Below are positions 6,408 to 11,474 of a DNA stretch of 11,474 nt, piece after piece (positions within the stretch are counted from its first letter, which is position 1; every line of letters begins with the position of its first letter). Source of the DNA: Candidatus Dormiibacterota bacterium (lineage in GTDB: Bacteria; Chloroflexota; Dormibacteria; UBA8260; Bog-877); the NCBI GenBank assembly GCA_003133485.1, contig PKXR01000038.1:6411-17884 (forward strand). Direction: 5' to 3'. A program made the position numbers and the translations under genes. Below the pieces are notes generated by a model. The model did no database searches. It worked only from the letters and a program-made list of their open reading frames with translations, and had not been told where the DNA came from.

Positions 6408-7802
6408 CTACTGGACGGCCCGCAGCTGGGTGGTCGAGATGCCCCCAATCACGGTGACGGCGCCGTTGGTCTTGTAGCCGTCGTACTGGAAAATGCCGGG
6501 CGAGTCGTGGTAGCTGTCGAAGCTGGTCGGGCCGCCGGGGCCGATGTAACGAATGGCCTTGCCCTTGCCGAGCTCGGTCTTCCCCTCCGCAAAGCTGTGC
6601 ACCACGACCGCCCCTGGCACCCCGTCGCCGATCTTCAGAATGTCGGCCTTGTAAACGCTGGGGACGGCGCTCTTGGCCATGATCATGGCCAGCGCGGCCA
6701 GGTTCATACCGTCGAAGAGGTGAACCGCACCCGGACCAGAGAGTAGGGTCGCGAGGCTGCCATCGTCATCGCTGGTGACCTGAGACTTGACTGCTTGCAT
6801 AGCGTCATAGAACGGTGTGTATTCGGGCCCCGAGGTAGCGGTTACCAAGTTGTCCGCTACGTAGTACTTGGCGAGCGTTGACTTCCCGATTGCCGCCCCC
6901 ACGGACGAAAACCAGGCGGGGTCGATCGTTGCCGATGTGCCGATGACCGGGATCATCTTCCCGCCGTTGAGCTGCTTCACTTCGGAGAGGAAGGTGGCGT
7001 CAGCGGCACCCAGGGCCTCGGTCAGGATCACGTCTGGATGGCTTTGCACGACCTGCTCAGCCTCGGTGCGGAAGGTGTTGGCGGTGAGGTCCAGGGTCAC
7101 GTTGGCGGAGAGCTTCAGCCCGGCCTTCTTGATTGACGCGATGGCGGGGTTGACGAAGGTCTGGGAGCCGATGTCGTTGCCAAATGCCAGAGCGATCTTC
7201 TTGTAGTGCTTGTCATATTTGGCAATGGCAACCATCGCGTAGGACTCAGCCAGATCGGGTGGGACCAATCGGAAGAAGTACGGGTAGTGGACGTGGTCGA
7301 ACTCGGATTGTCCGGTCATGCAGAACGCCACCATCTTCTTGGAGTTGATGATCGGCACCACCGATGCCGCTTCGTCCGAGGTGCAGCCGATCACCATGGC
7401 CAGGTTGGGCTCGGTCGCAAACATCTGATTGGCGGCGGGCACCGCGTCCGCTGGGTCACCCCTGGTGTCGAAAGTCGCGCAGGAGAGCTGCTGGCCGAGG
7501 ACTCCGCCGTCGGCGTTCATCGCCTGAGTCGCTGCCAAGCAGGAGGCGTCGTAATAACCACCCAGGGCGGCGTCAGGACCGGTAAAGGGAGCGAGGTCCC
7601 CGATCACCAGGGTGGAGGCAGCGGAAACCGGGGCGAAGGCGAGGGCCCCGCTGGTGGCGGCCGCTGCCACCCCGAGCGCTAGGGCTACGGCGGCGGCCGA
7701 GAGCCGCCGCCGTCTGTCCGGCATTCGCTGGTCACTGGCGTTACCGCCCGCGTCCGGTGCGAGCAATCGTTTGTTGTCAGGTCGACGGCGAAACCAACGC
7801 AT
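6408..7802 (-). CDS. HAAT-type substrate-binding protein, LivK-like
   Basis: An exported binding protein of 464 residues, longer than E. coli LivJ/LivK (about 370). A basic N-terminus of about 35 residues, including RRRR at 30-33, precedes a hydrophobic core at about 36-58 and an AxA-like site (VSA, 59-61). The mature protein opens with LVIGDLAPFTGPDAALGGYY (65-84), the standard start of the type-I periplasmic binding fold. Later segments include IGCTSDEAASVVPIINSKKM at about 138-157, GQSEFDHVHYPYFFRLVPPD (164-183) and a C-terminal FQYDGYKTNGAV. Cysteines are at 88, 108, 140 and 161. The ligand-contact region differs from LivJ, so the ligand may not be an amino acid. The ATG at 7802 is chosen over Met27 because GGGGAGGA lies just upstream, while Met27 has no such site. 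It starts 31 bases after the FAH-family stop. Confidence 0.92.
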   Translation of the reverse strand: MRWFRRRPDNKRLLAPDAGGNASDQRMPDRRRRLSAAAVALALGVAAAATSGALAFAPVSAASTLVIGDLAPFTGPDAALGGYYDASCLAATQAMNADGGVLGQQLSCATFDTRGDPADAVPAANQMFATEPNLAMVIGCTSDEAASVVPIINSKKMVAFCMTGQSEFDHVHYPYFFRLVPPDLAESYAMVAIAKYDKHYKKIALAFGNDIGSQTFVNPAIASIKKAGLKLSANVTLDLTANTFRTEAEQVVQSHPDVILTEALGAADATFLSEVKQLNGGKMIPVIGTSATIDPAWFSSVGAAIGKSTLAKYYVADNLVTATSGPEYTPFYDAMQAVKSQVTSDDDGSLATLLSGPGAVHLFDGMNLAALAMIMAKSAVPSVYKADILKIGDGVPGAVVVHSFAEGKTELGKGKAIRYIGPGGPTSFDSYHDSPGIFQYDGYKTNGAVTVIGGISTTQLRAVQ

Positions 7803-7806
7803 TGGA

Positions 7807-7814
7807 TCCTCCCC
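7807..7814 (-). promoter_or_regulatory. Ribosome binding site fixing the start of the LivK-like gene
   Basis: GGGGAGGA on the minus strand lies four bases before the ATG at 7802. It supports the long N-terminal form of the binding protein over the internal Met27 start, which has CAGTGACCAGCGA upstream and no purine-rich site. Confidence 0.75.
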
Positions 7815-7833
7815 GATAATGCCGCTGTCGGTT

Positions 7834-8739
7834 CTAGAGGCTCCGGTCGGACGAAGCGGCCGGAACCCACGTGCGCAATACCTGGTCGGGGTTCTCGGCC
7901 ACCACCTTGTTGCGGATGGTGCCGACCCCCTCGACGGTGACTTCGACGATGTCGCCGGGCACCAGCCACAGCGGCGGCTGGTGGCCCATTCCCACCCCCC
8001 CCGGGGTGCCCGTGGCGATCACGTCTCCGGGTTGCAGCGTGGTGAAGGTCGAGAAGAACTCGATCGCCCGGGGGACGTTCACCAGCATCTGGGAGGTCCG
8101 GGCTGACTGCCTGACCTCGCCATTCACTTTGGTGGTGAGCTGGACATCGGCCACATCGACCTCGTCGACGGTGACCAGCTCTGGTCCGAGCGGCATGGTG
8201 CCGTCGAAGTTCTTGCCGGGGGTCCACTGGGTGCCGGCCCGCTGCCAGTCCCTGGCCGAGGCGTCGTTGCAGACGACGAACCCGGCGACTGCCTCGAGGG
8301 CCTGCTCGGCGGGAATGTACCGCCCGCCGCGGCCGATCACGATTCCCAGCTCACCTTCGTAGTCAAAGCGCTCGGAGAGAGCGGGGCGCACCAAGTCGGC
8401 GTAGGGTCCGGCCACGCTGAGCGTCCCTCGCACGAAGCATTCGGGCCAGTTGGGCACCTCCCGTCCGGTCTCCCGAGCGTGCTCACCGTAGTTCACCCCC
8501 AGGCAGAGGATGCGGGGTGGTTCCGGCACCGCTGCCACGAACTCGGACTCCTGTACCGGGCGTCCCTCGCGTGACTCCAGGCTCCTAAGCGAATCCCAGG
8601 CCCCGTCGCCGGCTTGGAGCGCCGAGCTTAGGGTGGTCAGGGCAGAGTTGCCGGTCTCGGCCGCCGCATCCAGGTAACCGGAGCGACCCCGGACATGCAA
8701 CCGGTTGCCGTCGGCAGTGGTGACCGTCGCCAGCCTCAT
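7834..8739 (-). CDS. Fumarylacetoacetate hydrolase (FAH) family enzyme
   Basis: A 301-residue cytoplasmic enzyme of the FAH superfamily, whose members are metal-dependent acylpyruvases, oxaloacetate decarboxylases, hydratases or isomerases acting on 2-keto acids. The variable N-terminal domain runs to about residue 72. The conserved core has NYGEHARETG (83-92) with catalytic-type His87, DYEGELGIVIGR (126-137) with metal ligands Glu128 and Glu130, and CNDASARDWQ (157-166) with Asp159 as third ligand. PGKNFDGTMPLGP (174-186) and GTPGGVGMG (244-252) complete the active site. All key residues are present. The ATG at 8739 has GGGGAGGA ten bases upstream. It is first in the operon ahead of the HAAT importer, under a promoter candidate at 8898-8926, so it may process the imported compound. 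The exact reaction cannot be read from sequence: acylpyruvate hydrolysis and oxaloacetate decarboxylation are both possible. Confidence 0.92.
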   Translation of the reverse strand: MRLATVTTADGNRLHVRGRSGYLDAAAETGNSALTTLSSALQAGDGAWDSLRSLESREGRPVQESEFVAAVPEPPRILCLGVNYGEHARETGREVPNWPECFVRGTLSVAGPYADLVRPALSERFDYEGELGIVIGRGGRYIPAEQALEAVAGFVVCNDASARDWQRAGTQWTPGKNFDGTMPLGPELVTVDEVDVADVQLTTKVNGEVRQSARTSQMLVNVPRAIEFFSTFTTLQPGDVIATGTPGGVGMGHQPPLWLVPGDIVEVTVEGVGTIRNKVVAENPDQVLRTWVPAASSDRSL

Positions 8740-8897
8740 AATGCAGTCGTCCTCCCCTAGTCTGGCGGTGCCCCGCCCAGGTTCCCGCGCGCCGATCCGA
8801 GAGCGGCAGAGTCCCCCTTGCCAAGAGCGTCTGTCCCCGTCATACCCGGCTCCGCGCGCACCACCAGAGCGGAACTCACTCCGCGATATGAGAGTGG

Positions 8898-8926
8898 ACC
8901 GTACACTACGACGGTAGGTACGTCAA
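8898..8926 (-). promoter_or_regulatory. Promoter of the FAH-HAAT importer operon
   Basis: On the minus strand TTGACG (8926-8921) is followed by 17 bases and TACGGT (8903-8898). The -35 box has five of six consensus bases, and the -10 box fits the TAnnnT pattern tolerated in actinobacteria. Transcription would start near 8891, about 150 nt before the FAH ATG. An ACCGT, 8 nt, ACGGT dyad overlaps the spacer and -10 box. Confidence 0.6.
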
Positions 8927-8935
8927 GGGGAGTTT

Positions 8936-8960
8936 ATGCATTCGTTTGCGCGAGATGCAT
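8936..8960. repeat. Paired ATGCAT palindromes between divergent promoters
   Basis: ATGCAT occurs at 8936-8941 and 8955-8960, 19 bases centre to centre. Each is self-complementary, so the pair is both a direct and an inverted repeat. It lies exactly between the two -35 boxes (8926 and 8960), which is where a shared activator or repressor would bind. The regulatory role is inferred from position. Confidence 0.45.
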
Positions 8961-8988
8961 TGATGCCCCAGTAACCCCCGTCGATACT
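8960..8988 (+). promoter_or_regulatory. Candidate promoter of the CoA-ligase operon
   Basis: TTGATG (8960-8965), a 17-base spacer and GATACT (8983-8988) match consensus at four of six bases in each box. The predicted start is near 8995, giving a leader of about 146 nt to the GTG at 9141. Weaker than the divergent promoter; it may need an activator. Confidence 0.42.
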
Positions 8989-8989
8989 C

Positions 8990-9013
8990 GCCCGCCTGAG
9001 ACGAGAGGCGGGC
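8990..9013. repeat. Perfect 8-bp inverted repeat at the predicted ligase-operon start site
   Basis: GCCCGCCT (8990-8997) and AGGCGGGC (9006-9013) flank an eight-base spacer, GAGACGAG. It covers about -5 to +19 relative to the predicted plus-strand start, a classic place for a repressor operator. No T-run follows on either strand, so a terminator is unlikely. Confidence 0.55.
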
Positions 9014-9128
9014 TAAACTGCCGGGCAACCGCGCAACCGGGCTCGGCGGGCGACGCCGACCGCACCGGCAGCCCTCCTACATTGAGGTTGGGCCTATCCG
9101 ACCGGCAGGCGTCTCCCAGGCGTGATCC

Positions 9129-9134
9129 GAGGAG
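9129..9134 (+). promoter_or_regulatory. Ribosome binding site fixing the GTG start of the CoA ligase
   Basis: GAGGAG lies six bases before the GTG at 9141. This is ideal spacing and decides for the GTG start; the encoded MSKTLTELL also matches the family's usual N-terminal position. Confidence 0.8.
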
Positions 9135-9140
9135 CTTTCT

Positions 9141-10637
9141 GTGAGCAAGACCCTGACCGAACTTTTGACGCAAGGTGCGGCCAACCGCCCGGCGATCGTG
9201 GTGCCCGAGGGGCCTGTCCTCACCCATGGCCGGCTTCGCCAGATGGTGGCTCAGGGTGCGGACCAATTGGCCGAGCTGGGGGTTACTCCGGGCGACCGGG
9301 TGGCCATGGCTCTGCCGAACGGGCCCGAGGTAATCGTGTGTTTTTTGGCGGCGGCGCTGGGAGCCACCGCCTGTCCTCTGAACCACGCTTACAAAGAGGA
9401 CGAGTTCCGCTTCTACCTGGAGGACACGGGCGCCCGGATCCTCCTGGTGCCCCGGGGGGAGGGGCACGCTGCGAGGCGGGCGATGTCCCCAGGGGGAGTT
9501 GTGATCGAGGTGGAGGTCGACGCCCAGGGCAAGCTCCTCCTGGAGAGTTCGCAGCCTGGCGTATCGGGCCGGACGGCCTCGGCGTCTTCCCCTGACGACG
9601 TTGCCCTCGTGCTGCACACCAGCGGCACCACGAGCCGGCCCAAGCGGGTGCCGCTCCGGCACCGCAATTTGGCTGCCTCCGTGAGCCACGTCATCGACCA
9701 CTACCAACTGACTGAGGATGACGTCTCGCTCTGCGTAATGCCGCTCTTCCATGTCCACGGGCTGGTGGCATCGGCGCTCGCGGCCCTCGCCGCTGGTGGT
9801 TCCGTGGTCACCCCACGCAAGTTCACCCCCCTGGCGTTCTGGGCTCTGGCCAGGGAGCATCAGCCGACCTGGTTCAGCGCCTCGCCGACCCCGCATCGGC
9901 TGATCTTGATGCGGACTTCAGAGGACCGACCGCCGGGTAGCGAGCGGCTCCGCTTTGTGCGCAGCTGCAGCTCGGCGCTGAGCCCTGGCCAGATGGCCGA
10001 GATGGAGACGCGCTACGGGGTGCCGGCGCTGGAGGCCTATGGCATGACCGAGGCCAGCCACCAGATGGCATCCAACCCACTGCCTCCCGCCAGGCGCCTA
10101 CCGGGCTCGGTCGGGCAGGGCACCGGAGTCGAGATTGCCACCATGGCCGACGATGGCCAGCTTTTCCCCGTCGGCACGGCCGGGGAGGTCGTGATCCGGG
10201 GTGCCAACGTCATCGATGGATACGAGGCCAACCCGGAGGCCAACGCCGCCTCCTTCATGAACGGCTGGTTTCGCACCGGCGACCTCGGGTTTCTGGATCG
10301 GGAGGGCTACCTCACCCTCTCGGGACGGCTCAAGGAGCTGATCAACCGCGGCGGCGAAAAGATCGCCCCCCTGGAGGTGGACGGGGTCCTGGAAGCCCAT
10401 CCGGCGGTGGCAGAGGCGGTCTCATTTGGCGTGCCTCACCCGACTTGGGGCGAGCAAGTGGCGGCGGCGGTGGTGCTGAGTTCGCCCACCGACGAGAAGG
10501 CGCTGCTGGCTTACTGCCGGGAACATCTGGCGGAGTTCAAGGTTCCGAGCCATTTCTACATCGTGGAGACGATCCCCCGAACCGCCACCGGCAAGGTCCA
10601 GCGTCGGTTCGTGGCCGAGGCCTTCGCCCCAAAGTGA
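9141..10637 (+). CDS. Probable oxalate:CoA ligase (oxalyl-CoA synthetase, AAE3/Pcs60-like)
   Basis: A 498-residue class-I adenylate-forming enzyme, predicted to make oxalyl-CoA from oxalate, ATP and CoA through an acyl-adenylate. The phosphate loop is LHTSGTTSRPKRVPL (158-172). Other motifs are PLFHVHG (201-207), RSCSSALSP (274-282), YGMTEASHQMASNPLP (300-315), the TGD motif (379-381), hinge GRLKELINRGGEKI (395-408) and catalytic Lys485 in PRTATGKVQRR. From memory, plant AAE3 and yeast Pcs60 oxalyl-CoA synthetases share LHTSGTTSxPK, PLFHVHGL, RSCSAxL, TEAxHxMxSNPLP and NRGGEKI. These separate them from ordinary fatty-acyl or acetyl-CoA ligases. Arg169 replaces the common Gly of the phosphate loop, a position that also varies in these relatives. 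It is first in a plus-strand operon, seven bases before a ketopantoate-reductase-family gene. Family assignment is firm; the oxalate substrate is a strong inference. Confidence 0.88.
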   Translation: MSKTLTELLTQGAANRPAIVVPEGPVLTHGRLRQMVAQGADQLAELGVTPGDRVAMALPNGPEVIVCFLAAALGATACPLNHAYKEDEFRFYLEDTGARILLVPRGEGHAARRAMSPGGVVIEVEVDAQGKLLLESSQPGVSGRTASASSPDDVALVLHTSGTTSRPKRVPLRHRNLAASVSHVIDHYQLTEDDVSLCVMPLFHVHGLVASALAALAAGGSVVTPRKFTPLAFWALAREHQPTWFSASPTPHRLILMRTSEDRPPGSERLRFVRSCSSALSPGQMAEMETRYGVPALEAYGMTEASHQMASNPLPPARRLPGSVGQGTGVEIATMADDGQLFPVGTAGEVVIRGANVIDGYEANPEANAASFMNGWFRTGDLGFLDREGYLTLSGRLKELINRGGEKIAPLEVDGVLEAHPAVAEAVSFGVPHPTWGEQVAAAVVLSSPTDEKALLAYCREHLAEFKVPSHFYIVETIPRTATGKVQRRFVAEAFAPK

Positions 10638-10644
10638 ACCCGCC

Positions 10645-11474
10645 GTGAAGTTCGTCGTCCTCGGCGCGGGGGCAACCGGTGGGCTCCTGGGCGCGCACCT
10701 TGCCCGGGTTGGGGAGGAGGTCACCCTGATCGCCAGAGGGCCGCACCTGGCGGCGATGCGGAAGGAGGGCCTCCGGGTGACCGGTCTGACCGGCGACTTT
10801 ACGGTGCACCCGGACTGCACCGACGAGCTGTCGCCACTCGGCTCCGCCGACGCCGTCTTCGTCACCGTGAAGGCCCACAGTCTGCCCCCGCTGGCGGAGC
10901 GATTGGGCGCGGCGCTGGGACCGGAGACCAGCGTCTTCAGTGCGCAGAACGGAATCCCCTGGTGGTTCTTCGACGGCTTCGGAGGGCCCTGGGAGGGGAC
11001 CCGGCTCCAGGCGGTGGACCCAGCCGGCGTCATCTCCCAGAACATCGGAGCCAGCCGGGTCGTCGGCTGCATAGTCTACCCCGCCGCCCGGATCGAGGAC
11101 TGGGGGGTGGTCGAGCATCTGGAAGGCAACCGCATCAGCCTGGGCGAGCCGGATGGGCGTCTCTCCGATAGGGCCGAGCAGGTCTCGTTGGCGCTGATCA
11201 GAGCGGGGTTCAAGGCCCCAGTTCAGCCGCGAATCCGTCCCGAGCTCTGGCTCAAGCTCCTGGGCAACGCCAGTTTCAACCCGATCTCCGCCCTGACCGG
11301 AGCGACCCTGGCGGAGATCACCTTCGACGAGGGCGCGGTGACGCTGGTCCGAGCGGTGATGGAGGAGGTGGAACTGATCGGGCGGAAGATCGGGATCGAG
11401 ACCCCCGTGGGAATCGACAAGCGCATTCAGGGCGCCGCCAGAGTCGGGGACCACAAGACCTCGATGCTCCAGGA
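10645..11474 (+). CDS. Ketopantoate-reductase-family protein (partial), possible oxalyl-CoA reductase
   Basis: The first 276 codons are present; the C-terminus is beyond the window. MKFVVLGAGATGGLLGAHLA begins an NADP(H)-binding Rossmann fold with GAGATG at 7-12 and Arg31 (IARG) placed to bind the NADP phosphate. QNG (101-103) and K-x3-N-x3-N (Lys204, Asn208, Asn212 in LWLKLLGNASFNP) match the catalytic Lys and Asn residues of PanE. HKTSMLQ (270-276) begins the helix that normally precedes the catalytic Glu, which is not reached. The IPWWFF segment (104-109) and long loop after it set this protein apart from biosynthetic PanE and place it in a paralogous clade. Pairing with an oxalyl-CoA synthetase fits the reported oxalyl-CoA reductase role of Methylobacterium PanE2. 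The GTG start is seven bases after the ligase stop without a clear Shine-Dalgarno site, suggesting coupling. Reaction is inferred. Confidence 0.85.
   Translation, partial: MKFVVLGAGATGGLLGAHLARVGEEVTLIARGPHLAAMRKEGLRVTGLTGDFTVHPDCTDELSPLGSADAVFVTVKAHSLPPLAERLGAALGPETSVFSAQNGIPWWFFDGFGGPWEGTRLQAVDPAGVISQNIGASRVVGCIVYPAARIEDWGVVEHLEGNRISLGEPDGRLSDRAEQVSLALIRAGFKAPVQPRIRPELWLKLLGNASFNPISALTGATLAEITFDEGAVTLVRAVMEEVELIGRKIGIETPVGIDKRIQGAARVGDHKTSMLQ

Larger units (their letters stand above)
8740..9140. other. Divergent control region between the FAH-importer operon and the CoA-ligase operon
   Basis: These 401 bases separate divergent genes and hold no credible gene. They contain a minus-strand promoter candidate (8898-8926), a plus-strand promoter candidate (8960-8988), a pair of ATGCAT palindromes between them, an 8-bp dyad at the plus-strand start site (8990-9013), and a tandem heptamer GCAACCG at 9025-9031 and 9033-9039. 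Both predicted leaders are about 150 nt. No regulator gene lies in the window. Confidence 0.65.

Noticed and set aside
8934..9896. 320-codon open frame on the minus strand
   Set aside because: It is antisense to the start of the CoA ligase and the divergent control region, lacks a ribosome binding site and any recognisable domain.
9141..10637. Fatty-acyl-CoA or acetyl-CoA synthetase as the ligase identity
   Set aside because: The LHTSGTTSRPK, RSCSSAL and TEASHQMASNPLP segments match oxalyl-CoA synthetases better than FadD or Acs as I recall them; length of 498 also suits the former.
10537..11454. 305-codon open frame on the minus strand
   Set aside because: It is antisense to the ligase end and the reductase gene, both of which have full sets of family motifs; the mirror frame shows none.
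10645..11474. Biosynthetic ketopantoate reductase (PanE) for pantothenate synthesis
   Set aside because: No pantothenate gene is nearby, the IPWWFF loop is unlike standard PanE, and the gene is coupled to a CoA ligase. It cannot be excluded fully without the C-terminus and a tree.

Overview
This is a GC-rich window with dense gene packing, frequent GTG/TTG starts and Gram-positive-like Shine-Dalgarno sites. It reads as a chromosomal stretch from a high-GC actinobacterium; an uncultured or acidimicrobial-type lineage is possible, but nothing here fixes the genus. I see no rRNA, tRNA, CRISPR array, insertion sequence or phage gene. The content is two ABC importers plus a small catabolic locus.

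Region 1 (1-2611, minus strand) is a sugar ABC importer of the xylose/ribose class. A XylF-like binding protein (2306 to 1071) is followed by a half-size ATPase (1045 to 203) and then the N-terminus of a XylH/RbsC-type permease (206 to 1, running off the window; its ATG overlaps the ATPase stop as ATGA). A consensus-like promoter (TTGACA, 17 nt, TATGCT) lies far upstream at 2583-2611 and implies a leader of about 270 nt.

Region 2 (2789-8926, minus strand) looks like one five-gene operon. A fumarylacetoacetate-hydrolase (FAH) family enzyme is followed by a complete branched-chain-amino-acid-type (HAAT) importer: LivK-like binding protein, LivH-like permease, a LivM-LivG permease-ATPase fusion, and LivF-like ATPase. 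A very strong 15-bp hairpin sits between the binding-protein and first permease genes.

Region 3 (8960-11474, plus strand) is divergent from region 2. It encodes an acyl-CoA synthetase that closely resembles plant AAE3 and yeast Pcs60 oxalate:CoA ligases. Seven bases later a ketopantoate-reductase-family gene begins and runs off the window. I recall that a PanE paralogue (PanE2) of Methylobacterium extorquens works as an oxalyl-CoA reductase. The pair therefore suggests a two-step route: oxalate to oxalyl-CoA to glyoxylate. The 401-bp divergent region between FAH and ligase holds back-to-back promoter candidates and two dyads, so one regulator could control importer, FAH enzyme and oxalate module together. 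That coupling and the importer's substrate are inference; the gene families are clear from sequence.
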